A stretch of DNA of 64,000 nucleotides, taken from the NCBI GenBank assembly GCA_028274465.1, contig CM051456.1, positions 96,005,050 to 96,069,049 on the forward strand. Reading direction: 5' to 3'. Below the pieces are notes generated by a model, which was not told where the DNA came from, searched no databases, and saw nothing but the letters and a program-made list of their open reading frames with translations. This DNA comes from Plantago ovata (Eukaryota > Streptophyta > Magnoliopsida > Lamiales > Plantaginaceae). The translations under genes and the position numbers were made by a program. Shown piece by piece: positions 1 to 11,093 of the stretch (the stretch's first letter is position 1; the number at the start of each line of letters is the position of its first letter).

Positions 1-608
1 TTGCTACTAGATGATATATCTTGTTCTGCAATATGTTTTTATCTTTGATTTCTTGCATATGATTGTGTTTATTGACGTAATGTTGGTGGATTTGACGATA
101 GAATGCTTATTTGTTGAGTATGAGGATTTATGATGGTTGAATTTTTTGCTGCTATGGTATGAACTGAGCCTTGTTATCAAGGATATTGGTTGTCTAGTAA
201 GAGCATGATGTGATGTATTGCATGTAGTAGTTACATTGGTATGTTGCATGATGAAGAAGCTAGGCTAGACATTACGGTTTGGGGAGCTCGATTGTTGATT
301 TTATCACTTGTGTATTTCGCTTTTACACAAGTATGTATTTAAGTCCGTTTTGTGTCATACGAGGTGCTAACCGCTGTTTGTAGGTACCATACCAAGGGAA
401 AGGAGCATTCCCGTATGATTGCTGTGAAGAACCATGTCAAGGAAGGTGACCTCGCTAGATGTGCGTTCAAGCCAAGGGGTTTTGCAACAACGTCGTGGTT
501 CATGCACCACCGAAGGGACAGAAACCATTATTACATCATCACTCCATCACGAGGACTGCAGAGTTCGAGTGAACAGGAAGGCACCGGGACATTCTCGCCA
601 CGGATTCA
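1..608 (+). mobile_element. Fragment of gag-only LTR element, internal region
   Basis: This stretch aligns by eye, almost base for base, with 39689-40341 inside the complete gag-protease LTR element at 35440-43664, with scattered substitutions and one short length difference. It is the untranslated part downstream of gag-protease, so it carries no recognisable protein domain. It stops abruptly near 608, where copia integrase sequence begins. It is a fossil fragment with no LTR inside the window. The left end lies outside the window. Confidence 0.8.
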
Positions 609-1337
609 ATTAGGAATCAATTTGCAAAGTAGTATACCTTTATTTCAAATACATAACAAACAGCCGTCTTCAAGTAGGAAGAATAATCCATCTTATCTAT
701 GGCATTGTCGGCTAGGCCATATCAATGAAACACGGATTCAAAGACTAAGGAAGTTGGACTACTTAGAACCATTTGAATTTGAATCATATGGTACATGCGA
801 ATCATGTGTTAAGGGTAAGATGACGAACAAACCTTTTGTTGGACAAGGTGTTCGTGCCACTCGCTGCTTAGAGCTCATACATACCGATGTATGTGGACCT
901 TTTAAAGTCCATGCGCGTGGGGGTTATCCTTACTTCGTTACCTTTACTGACGATTTCTCAAGGTATGGATATATTTATCTTATGAAGAATAAATCCGAGA
1001 CCTTTGGGAAATTCAAGGAGTTGAGGAATGAGGTCGAGAATGAATTGAACCTAAGGATAGTCACTCTTCGATCAGATCGAGGAGGTGAATACCTTAGTGA
1101 AGAATTTATCGACTACTTGAAGGAAAATGGGATTCAATCGCAATGGACTCCTCCTGGAACACCACAGTTAAATGGTGTGTCTGAGAGAAGGAATCGAACC
1201 CTGTTAGACATGGTAAGATCAATGATTGGATTCTCGACTCTTCCAAAAATATCTATGGGGATATGCACTACAAACTGCAATCTACATTCTGAACCGTGTA
1301 CCATCTAAATCAGTGGAGAAAACTCCTTATGAGTTAT
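609..1337 (+). mobile_element. Ty1/copia fragment: integrase zinc finger and core
   Basis: The encoded protein shows the copia GAG-pre-integrase/HHCC region (WHCRLGHIN followed by CESCVKGK) and then an integrase core with TDVCGPF, TFTDDFSRYGY, a DRGGEY block and the GVSERRNRTLLDM signature. Reverse transcriptase, RNase H, gag and LTRs are absent, so this is a truncated fossil. It is joined on the left to gag-only element sequence and on the right, near 1337, to Tat-like sequence. The sequence shows no terminal repeats or target duplication that would define a separate insertion. Confidence 0.85.
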
Positions 1338-1731
1338 TGAAACAAGTTTTAGTTTAGAAGAAGTAAGAATAAGGAGAGTCGGAACTTGTTACGAATGACT
1401 TTTCAGGTTAACGATCCGAACCTTGAGGACTTGAGAAAGAAACGAATTGAGCTTGAACCCAAATCAAGTTCCGTAAGCTATATTAACGCAGAGTACCGGA
1501 GAGTGGAAGATTCGAATGATTTTGTCAAGAGTGAAGGCAAATGAATTATTAGCGAATGACTTAATTCAAATAAATTCATAAAAGTTAAACTTCCGAAGCT
1601 TAAGGAGTTGTTCAAATTACAGTTTCAAGGAGGCATACCCCCGCGAGTTAATTGTGTTCCGAATCTAAAATAGATGTTGTTATTTAAGTTACAAATTTCA
1701 TCGGGGCATACCCCGGCTCGAAAAGGAGCTC

Positions 1732-4700
1732 CTAATCTTCGCGAGTCCGAGACTGGGAAAACTCGGAAGATTCATCATTCATATCAACTTGATCCGGGGC
1801 ATCTTCGTCCATAGCTTCTCGAGCCATCCGTGCCATAACTTCTGCCTCTTCAGCTTCCGCAACGGCCCGAGCCAGGTACTCCAAGTGTGATTTCCAGCTC
1901 AGCCAAGGTAAGGGAGCATACGGATCCTTATTCAGCTCCGTGACAGTCGAAGATGGAGGGATGTAAAAGTTCTTTCTGAAGGAGCTCTCAACATTTCCGG
2001 CCGCCCAGTTTTCAGGATCTGCTTCACGCCTCCGGATCTCCTCCTTTTCCCGAGGTTCTTCCCAATCCTTACACAAGGTCTTGACCTCATCGAAGAGGCT
2101 ATAGTCCGCGGGACGCCCAATTACCGGATGTGGGAGATGCCAGGCCCGGTTCGCCTTCTCATATTTTTCAAAAGGCATAAGATACCAGTACCGTAGAATG
2201 TCAGGAATGAACCCGAGGAGGCGAGGCTCTTGATTGGAGAACTTTAAGTCGTCACCTTCCGAGGCCACCAGACTTACGAATTCGTCTTTCCCAAGCTCTT
2301 CATTGTCGATGGTCGGAATTTGAGGATCCTCTTCACCATCCGGACCTTTCAATATGTCAAGCTTATTAGCCTCCCAATCAAGATCCGCTGGAACAAGACC
2401 CGTAGCTTCAAGTTGTCCGAGGCAGGCACTGAATCCGTCTACCCGAGCCTTTTCATATCCCATGGCCTTAGCATACTTGAACGAGATGCTCTTGAGGAAG
2501 TCTTGAACAGTATCTTTCCGGGAGCCCACGAATCCGATCAGCAAAGCGTGATGGAAGTGCTCGAGCATATTCATACAGCATGCGTAGCTCTCTTGTTGAT
2601 CGCTGATCAAAGCCAAGCACCCTTCAACCTCCTTCCGCTGCGCCTCATAGGCGGACTGTAGCTTGGATAATTCTTCACGGAGCTTAGAGGTCCCGACAAC
2701 TTGGTTCCGAAGCTCCAATACTTCACTTTCGAGGAGGGCCATTTTCAACAGTTTAGCTTCAGCCTCTTGTAAACTGGATTGGACCTGAGAAAGCTTCTCC
2801 GAAAGAGCAATCCTCTAGAGCTCAGAGGCATGCAGGTTGCTCTCCAAAGTAAACTTCTGATTTTGAGTAGCAACGGAAATACCTCGCACCGCCAAACCAA
2901 GCTACAAAAGAACTTAGTTAAGAAAGAGATAAAGAAGGTACGGAAGAAAAAGAAAAAATAAAGAATGAAAGGAGTTTTACCTGAGAAAAAGACTCTTCCA
3001 ACGTACGGATGCGGTCGGGCTCATCGAGAGAAGCGATACGAACGATCTCAGTTTCGCGGTCAAACTTCTCCTCATCAGCATAAAGGGCCGGGCCACTTCC
3101 CCTCCGTTTCTTGGATTTAACCGGGGCTTCACGACTTGCTTATCTTTTCCGGAGGGGTCAATAACAGGAGCAGTTGAGGTACCAGTTCCGGACTTAGAAG
3201 ACTTGAAGGCATCTCCCATGAGTTTCTTAGGGGGAGCTGCCGCGGAAGAGGCCGGAAGGGGGTTAGGCGGAGCTTGAGTAGAAGAACTCGGAGCAGCACC
3301 GTCCGTACCAGAATGTTCTGAATTTCTAGTTGGCTGGTCAATCTCCATAACCTCGACCTCCGGAGCATTTTTTGCCTTAGTCTTCCGAGGCTGCTTGGTC
3401 TGCTGCTTCTTCTCATTCTTTTCCTTCTTTTTCTCGTTCTTCCTTTCGTCATAACGCCTCTTAGCTTCTTCCGGAGTTAAACCCTTCCAGCTGGACTCCA
3501 TTTCCTGGGCAGGAAGTTTCTCAAGCTTGCGACGCTCCTCCTCTTGCCTCCACTTGACTCCATCATTCGGATGTTCTTGGGGGAAGACCGTCAATTGGTT
3601 GGTCTTTCCTTTTCCGCCTCTCTCAGCCATTTTAGTCTCAATCGCAGCTTGAAGTCTCCGTGCCTCCGCCATCAGATACTCAACCCAATCCTCTGAAAAG
3701 TAAAGAAAAAAGATAAGTATAAGAGAGGCGGAAAAACATTGAAAGACAAGAGGAAAGATAACATGTAATTTTTTTTTACCAAAACTATCATTTTTATAAG
3801 GCCCTAAGTCTACAGGGTCCGTAAGATTAGCAAAGGCCGGAAGAGGTTGCATTGTGAGCACACAAAAGAAGTATTTCTCCGGATTCTTAGCAATACTTCT
3901 TGCCCGCATAGCCGCAGCCCAGTCACTCCAATGATCACGCACCGAACGATAATCAGCAGGAGACTCCCTATTGAAATCATACCGGACATTGAAGTACTTT
4001 CACTCGCTTTCCGGAGCTCCAGGCTTTAGCTTATATCTAAAGTAGAAGTACTGAGACCACCAGGCGGAACCCAAGGAGTTCGGACTCTCAAGGATGAAGT
4101 AGAAATATTGGTGAGGCTTGAATTGCCAATAATAACAAGTCCCCGACAACGAGACAGTGAAGGCTTGACAAAAATTGGTGAATGTAATAGGCTCATTCTT
4201 CATCTTCATAAGAACTCCGAAGCATATCAAGTTAGCCAAAGAAATTGGCATAACCTGCATCGGAGTAATGTCAAGGGAGCGGAAAATAGATGCAAATTCT
4301 TCAATAAAAGGAATCCTCCATCCAAGCTCGAGAGAAACAACAAAGCAAGTTAGAGTTCCGTCAGGGCAGTTATATATAGCATCATCGGGACCCGGAGCAA
4401 TGAGTTCAATATCATCAGGAATATTGAACTTCTTACGGAGCAGCGGAAGTTGATTCTCAGTCACTTTAGATTTAATAGTGGGTATCCGCCCGTCATCATT
4501 AGTTTCGCGAGCACCACTAAACAAATGAATGTCGTCTCGGAGTCTTTCATAGCGCTTTCGAAGAGCAGGCTCTAGGTGATCAGGTACGGGAAAAAGAGCA
4601 CCCCGGAATTCCCGTACTTCGCCTTCCAAAGGTTGTCTGACCTCATCAAGGTTAGAGTCATTTATAACAGCTACCGCACCATCCACAACCGGAGCATTGT

Positions 4701-5280
4701 TACCGACAGGAATATCGTTGTTAGGCGCATTTCCACCCGGAACGTTTTGAGCTGCATCATCTCCGGCGCCTTCAAGAGGGACGACGACACGGACCTCCCT
4801 AAGAGGAGCAACCTCATGAACCCGCTCGGGATTGGCCTCATCCGGATCTCTAAAACTTAGCTGTGGATGGACATAGTTAGGTTCGAGGTCAACTTCTATG
4901 TTAGGATCGGAAATACATCTGTAATTACGACCACCGTATCTACAAAGGAGTCGGAGATGTGAAGGGAGTTCTACCTTACGTCGAGGAGGTTGATAGACGG
5001 AAAGACGACGGTCGGAAGATGTGCCCGGTGACTGATCTCGATTAATTAAAGCCTGAGAGCGGAGGGGAGCGGAACTAGGACCAGCGGAACTCGGACCAGC
5101 TTCATTCATCCTCATTCGTGAGGTGGAAGTAACGTGGTTCCCACCCCCGATGTCTAAGGAAGATTCGGAAGAAGAATCTGAATCTGAAGATGAAGAAGAA
5201 CTGCTACTTGTTGACCCCGAATCATCCGATGAGGAAGGAAGATCCGTGAGATCTACAACCTTAGGGTTAACCTCGGACAT
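1732..5280 (-). CDS. Antisense extra gene, Transposase_28-like (putative gypsy-type transposon protein)
   Basis: Read on the minus strand from an ATG at 5280, the protein begins with a Ser/Asp/Glu-rich low-complexity leader. A conserved domain with LELGWRIPFIEEFASIF and LANLICFGVLMKMKN follows, matching the pattern of the plant Transposase_28 family (Pfam PF04195). Next come a Lys/Glu-rich charged linker and a C-terminal coiled coil (LLESEVLELRNQV onward). At least two intron-like segments interrupt it, around 3.7-3.8 kb and 2.9-3.0 kb. Such proteins are known as additional ORFs of Tat-type gypsy elements; their function is unknown. This copy looks broken, with a few breaks. A TATA box about 300 bp upstream on the same strand suggests its own promoter. 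Confidence 0.6.
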
Positions 5281-5584
5281 CCTAAAAGCGCAAGTAAGAA
5301 ATTAAAAAGTCAGGTGATTGTCTGAGGGTCCATTTAGATATCTTCAGAAAGTGACGTATTCTAAATAAAAAAATCTGAGCAAGATTAAAGAGACGAGAAA
5401 TTTAAAGAAGCGGAGCATACCTGGAAATCGAAAAAGGTAGAAGTGTGGAAGATTCCGAAACTCCAAAAAAAAGAAGCGCTAAGTCAGATAACAAACTTGT
5501 TCCGGGGCTAAGATATGGAAGAAAATTTTTTCTCTCTCTAGTCTTCTCTCTATAATGTTGTAAATGAACGAAATTGTTGACCAA

Positions 5585-5594
5585 CTATTTATAG
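5585..5594 (-). promoter_or_regulatory. TATA box for the antisense extra gene
   Basis: The minus-strand decamer CTATAAATAG is a close match to the plant TATA consensus and lies about 300 bp upstream of the ATG at 5280. It points away from the LTR, so the extra gene may be transcribed independently of and opposite to the retroelement. This rests on sequence only. Confidence 0.55.
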
Positions 5595-5971
5595 AGGGGG
5601 ACAAAATTGAGAAGCCCAATCGACGCAACCGTTGACTTTAAATCTAAACCGTACGTGAGATTTAAATCAACGGACGAGATGAAGCCAGCAAACTAAAGTT
5701 ATTGTACAACCCTCATGAACTTTGACCTACGAAAAATTGGAGATACGGAGGAAATCCCAATCTTTATCCATAACACAAGGCCCGGAAATCTTTGATAATT
5801 AAAAGTTTTCTTCATGGCATACACGTAGACACGGATATTTAGTAGATGCGCGCACTAAGATTACCAGCATGTAGACACGGATAGTTTGCATAGCATTCAT
5901 CATATCTGCATCAAAAAGATAATTTGGGCCCGAAGGTTATGGATAAGGATGAAAAGCTAGATTTACAAGGA

Positions 5972-6290
5972 ACGGAACATCAGAGACACTGGCACGACGT
6001 CTAAAGCGCTACCTCATGAAACACGGATACGACGTCTAGTGAAGTAATGACACATGTACGGAATATGAGAGACACGGACACGACATCCAAAGCGCTACCT
6101 CATGAAACACGGATACGACGTCTAGTGAAGTAATGACACAGGTACGGAACATGAGAGACACGGACACGATCTCTAAAGCGCCGTCTCATGAAACACGGAC
6201 ACGTCGTCTAGTGAAGTAATGACACAGGTACGGAAGAAGAAAGATACTGACACGAGGTTCGAAGCCCCATCTCGTGAATCACGAATAAGA
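5972..6290. repeat. 86-bp tandem repeat in retroelement 3' untranslated region
   Basis: Units starting with ACGGAA recur at 5972, 6058, 6144 and 6230, an exact 86-bp spacing. Three full units and part of a fourth are present, each containing variants of CATGAAACACGGATACGACG and GTGAAGTAATGACACA. Tandem repeats at this position are typical of Tat-type gypsy elements and can seed satellites. Confidence 0.85.
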
Positions 6291-6880
6291 AAAGCGACAA
6301 ATTTTTTTCGACCAATATAGTTTCGCACTATCTTCTACTAAGATACTCTGAAACTACAGGGACATATGTTGACATGAAAATATGTCTAGTTTGTACGGTG
6401 CGTCTCTCTACGAACTATGAAGCTTTCTAATTACAGCGTTAAGGCCCGTCCGCGGCTCACAAGGTTCCGCACCTTGAATTATGCGAACCTCGGAGGCATT
6501 TTTACAAATGTGCCCAGTTTGTTAAAATAAGCCACTAGAGAGATGCGGAGATTTTGAGGTCCGGAACGACTGACATAAGTACAAAAGGGCATCACATAAG
6601 TCCTTAACAAGTTAGGCAGTACGAGGCTTGTTTCTTACGAACCTTAAATACTTGGTCTGTTTTGTTGTATAGTTGAATCAGGACGAGATTCTCACTAAGA
6701 ACATGAAGAGAGAGGGGCACGGAGAAGGGTAGAAGCTTCTAGGTGACACTAGAAGATACATCTAAATGGGCTTGGGCCAAGCCCATAAAGGTCAATGTTG
6801 GGCCTACTCAATACATGTGGAGGAAGGAGAAGGCGACAGATGGAAACGAGAGATTGGTGCGACCTAGGGTTAGCCAACAA

Positions 6881-6889
6881 CTATATAAG
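6881..6889 (+). promoter_or_regulatory. Probable LTR TATA box
   Basis: CTATATAAG followed by GGCTCC lies about 350 bp before the LTR-like terminus at 7232, in plus orientation, as expected for the U3/R boundary of the Tat-like element. Confidence 0.45.
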
Positions 6890-7232
6890 GGCTCCAGTTC
6901 CAAAGTAAAGGTAGTTGGTATAAATACGTACATTTATTACACTAAGACAAGGAGAATTAGCAACCTCCGTCAAGTAAAGTCTCTTACCGGTTTGACTTAG
7001 GCAAGCCGGAGTTAATCACATATCCGCACGTGCATTTCAATCTCAGGTACTCAATTTGACATAGAGAGAATCCGAGAATTGTGGTGCGCACTTGAAGAAG
7101 GTTGATTCATGAATTGTACTTAAGAATATGATGACTTAGAGAGCATTATAATTCGTAGTGCATTGTAAAGAACTTTATTTTATCTAGAGCGTCTTACGTT
7201 TTACTAGAATTTTACCTCTACAATACCTAACA

Positions 7233-8040
7233 GTTTCTTGTGGTGGATTAATTCTAAACAAAAACACAAATATTATGAAATGAATGTTCGTTTAAATAAT
7301 ATAAAATGAAAATGACATAGTTTATAAAATAATCGGGGGGTGGGGGAGTATAAGTTATGGATAGAGGAATATTAGGTACAAAGTCAGTCACGAGTAACGA
7401 GTAACGACTATGTATAATACGTACAAAAGATCATATTAGTACTCTAGAGGTACTACTACTACTACTAGTTAACAACGTCAACAACTATGAATATTATACA
7501 ATGAATTATAATATCAGAAATGTTACGTCACAATGTAAATGCCAAGTCGTAATTACGTGTTTGCATGAAACAACCAGAAAATAACGGCAGAAATGTTTAC
7601 ATATTCGTCTCTGGGTCTTTCTATAATGTAATTATTCATTAAAAGGGCTGTCATGGCAGGCTACGTGATTAATCAATTCTAATAGAAAAAATTGGTATAA
7701 GGCCCATTATTCGGTGAAAAGTTTGCATTGGGTCTAGCTTTTCAAAATCCATGCATTTAGATTCCAAACTTTGTAATCCGGTCTTGGAGTCCACAAAAAG
7801 TTGCAACTAGCTCCAACAGCTAGTACTGAGCTAGTCTGGCCATGTCGCTTAACAGGCCGACAACCCATATTAGTGGCCCCGTTTAGTATGTGCCCGATTC
7901 CAGATTAACCCATACGGATTAGTTGCCCATTGTGGCATAGTGCGGCCTCGTACTGAGTACTTACTAATTCGGCCGGATTTAGGCATAAATCATATATCAC
8001 CATCATCACCAATACCATTTCAATTTTCAAATCCTAGCAA
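7233..8040. other. AT-rich intergenic segment upstream of the MULE gene
   Basis: No gene is recognised. The segment holds a G-rich run near 7337-7346, a short (TAC)n tract near 7451-7466 and generic AT-rich sequence. I looked for a long terminal inverted repeat matching the far side of the MULE and did not see one by eye. The MULE promoter should lie here. Confidence 0.5.
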
Positions 8041-11000
8041 ATGTATCATCTAAATCTCAATCTCCCTTTCACAACACCGGCGAGCAGTGACGAATTCGAT
8101 ACCGGTGAAGGTGCATATTCTGTTCCTGGGTCGGAGACGGTGCAGTTGAACTGTTCAGCCGGTAACTCGCGTGCTAAGATCTGGGTATCGAAGAAAACTA
8201 CATTCCAAGATTTCGTGGCCCAATTCAGAGGTATTAACATCGTCCCCAAAGTTTAGTTAGATGTCTTGGAAGTTTACTATTGTAATTCTCTGTGTATTTT
8301 TGTGGAATTCTCAGCGTATTGTTGTGAGCATTCTTATAGTTATCTGGTTTGGTATTTTGTAGAACCTGATTGGGGTGCTTAATAGTGTTGGTATTGGAAA
8401 CCCGTTCTTAGTGTGGATTATTGTTGGATCTCACTCTGTAGTATTTGAAAAATGGTTATTTGCGTCTTTAAAGCTGAATTTGGGAAAATGGTTATAACTA
8501 CTAGTTTCAGAGTTCACAGCTTAATTTGGGAAATTGTTAATTACCAACTAATTTGCGTATTAATACATTATTTCTGGGAATATTGTTGATTACTAACATT
8601 TTTGCGTCTTTACTGTTTATTTTCCGAAAATTGTTAATTACCAAATATTTTGCGTTTTGTATTTATTATTAGAACCCTTTATTATTACCATGTATCCATT
8701 GTTATGTTATTCAGATATATAGTCTGTTGCATTTTCAGATAATATACCATGGACTGAAGGCACACCCAATCGGTTTACGTATGAGTTTAATGGCAATGCT
8801 GAATGCTCACTAGTATCACAGTTTGACCTTCACAACATGATGGCCCTTAGTCAGTGTTTCAAGGTGGGTATGATCAACATCAAACAACCAAATACACCCA
8901 ATGTGCATGATCCACCAACACCCGAGAAGCCAAAGCTTGCAAATACGCTGGACCGGTACTATTCAGCTTCCAAGATCATTCATAATGATTCCCAGAAGAG
9001 TAGTTCATCTTCCTCCACAGAAAAACCCCCACGTAAACATGTTTACAAAGGCCGAATTCTATGTGACACAACAACAAAGCCTACACAGAAGAGGAATTAT
9101 GTAAGTCTGCCCGAACACCTATTCGAAGATGACGAATTCCCTACCCAATCTGTGTCGCTTCCCAGTTTAACCTCCAACGTACGCGACAGTGATAATATGG
9201 CTAAAGAAAGGAAGAAGAGATTGATAAGGGAGGAGAAGCAGGCTAGAGGGGAGTATTATCTAAGTGCTACTTCATCAATACCGATTTTTGAATTCAACCC
9301 TGAAGAAGAAGCTCCAATTCTCAGATCGCATAACTGGATTTTGTATATCACTGGGGTGGGCCAAGAGTTCAACGGTGGGATTGAAGAGTTCCGGACTAAG
9401 CTTGTCAAGTATGCTGCAAAGCTTGGGTTCCAGTACAAGTATACTAAGAATGATGCTACTTATGTCAATGCTAATTGTGCAAAGAGGGTATCTGAAGGTT
9501 GTGAATGGTATGTCCGAGCCGCCAAGAGTACTGTCTCACCCTCTGTCTTCCTAAAACAGGCTAATTTAGTGCATACTTGTACATTAGCAACTTCTGTAAA
9601 TGATTCCAAGCGAATGGGTCAACGCATTCTAGGAAAGCTTATAACTGATGATGTTCGTTCAAATCACACTGTCACTGCTGTGGTAATGAAGTTGGAGATT
9701 TTCAAACATTGGGAATTTGACATCAAATATGAAAAAATTTGGAGATCGATTGAAGTGGAACGAGCCAATTTGTTTGGGTCGTACACAAACTCATTTGACC
9801 AGTTAAGGTGGTACTCAGATGCTATTAAGCGAAGGAGCCCGCGAAGCATTGCAGAATTAGAGACAGAGACCGTGGATAACAGATTCAAGAGGTTCTTTAT
9901 TGCTTTTCATGCCAGCCTACAAGGTTTCCAACACTGCCGGCCAATGCTTTTCGTTGATGGAACTTATCTCAAGACAAGGTACAAAGGGACCTTACTGGCA
10001 GCAACAACAAAAGATGGAAACAATGGTAAAAAAAGAAAATTAACATAATCTATACTGCTCAGTGTTTGTTTAACGAATGTTTAACTGTTCTTATAATTCA
10101 TTCTTAAATATGCAGGCCTGTTCCCAGTTGCTATGGCAGTTGTGGACACTGAAAATGCGGATAACTGGGCTTGGTTCTTGAAAATGATTCGGAAGCATGT
10201 CAAACACCTCCATGAGATTATGTAAGTGTCTGACAAAGCAGGAGGACTCCTCCATGCATTTGACGAAGTATTCGAGAAGGGTCCCTTGCATTTTTTCTGC
10301 TTGTACCACCTAATGAAAAACTTAAGAACCATGTTTGGTGCCCAGAAATACTCAAACAAGCACAAGAACCTTTTGTGCAAACTTCTGAAGGATGCTGCAT
10401 ATGCTCCAACAGTTAGGTCCTTTGAGATAGCTATAACAAAGTTCACTAATGTGGGGGATGATATCGCACATCACTTTCTAAAGGACCTCCCAAAAGATAA
10501 ATGGGTTGTTGCTTTTGCTCCGGATGTCCACAGGTATCATATTGTTTAGATTCGTAAACACAGTACCCAACCTTGTGATATGAGAAGTCATCTTTAATAT
10601 TGCAGGTACGGGGAGTTAACAAGTAATGCAGTTGAATCATTCAACTCTTGGGTACTAGATGCGAGGTCCCTGCCTATAACATACATGCTGGACACGATCT
10701 TATCACAATTAATGCGCTGGTTTAATGAGCGGCGGGAAGAGGCAGATAAGTGGACAAGCTCGTTAACTCCTTCTATGAGTCAGTTATGGGGTATAGCAAC
10801 AAGGACAGGAGAAAACTGGATCCTCCTCCAAAGCAATGTCACAGGGATTGTGAAAGTTGTCTCTACTCCAACTTGTGTGGTAAACTGTGATGCTATTTAA
10901 CATTGTTGAAAGAACATTACTATATATTCTTTATTACAGTACTAAACTCCTACTTATGGTGCACATGTAAATCTGAATGAGCATACCTGCACATGTTACC

Positions 11001-11093
11001 AGTGGCAGATCCGAGGATTCCCTTGCCCCCATGCAATCGCGGTCATTAACAGGAACCAACGGGATATAAAGAAGGTGGTTAAGAGGTACTTCT
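8041..11093 (+). pseudogene. Mutator-like (MULE) transposase, 5' portion
   Basis: This is a DDE transposase of the MuDR/MULE family, a plain DNA transposon gene with introns. Exons read from the sequence are 8041-8230, 8739-10025, 10116-10533, 10606-about 10879 and about 10940-11093. Visible features are a divergent N-terminal domain (possibly PB1-like), a zinc-binding DNA-binding region around FRTKLVKYAAKLGF, the first catalytic Asp in LFVDGTYLK, the second in SDKAGGLL, the Glu in NAVESFN, and a SWIM zinc finger CTCYQWQIRGFPCPHA. An in-frame TAA at 10223-10225 lies just before the second catalytic Asp. The 10.88-10.94 kb junction does not splice cleanly: the best acceptor gives an immediate stop. 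At 11094 a copia-type LTR element interrupts the last exon, which resumes at 30158. This copy is probably inactive. Confidence 0.85.
11089..11093. repeat. Target-site duplication, left copy (CTTCT)
   Basis: CTTCT immediately precedes the 5' LTR (which starts TGATAGG) and recurs at 30158-30162 immediately after the 3' LTR. A perfect 5-bp duplication is what LTR retroelement integration produces. Confidence 0.95.

Larger units (their letters stand above)
1338..7232 (+). mobile_element. 3' part of a Tat-lineage Ty3/gypsy LTR element
   Basis: The block contains, left to right, an antisense extra gene (1732-5280), an 86-bp tandem array (from 5972) and a terminal segment with a plus-strand TATA box at 6881. 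It ends in an LTR-like terminus, ACCTAACA, at 7232. Plant Tat/Ogre elements are known to carry additional ORFs, sometimes antisense, between pol and the 3' LTR, and hypervariable tandem repeats in the 3' untranslated region, so the order fits that lineage. gag and pol are not in the window. The start of the 3' LTR could not be placed. The lineage assignment is inferred. Confidence 0.55.

Noticed and set aside
5401-5584. Short ORFs around 5.1-5.6 kb as separate genes
   Set aside because: They overlap the leader and promoter of the antisense gene, lack domains and look like chance frames.
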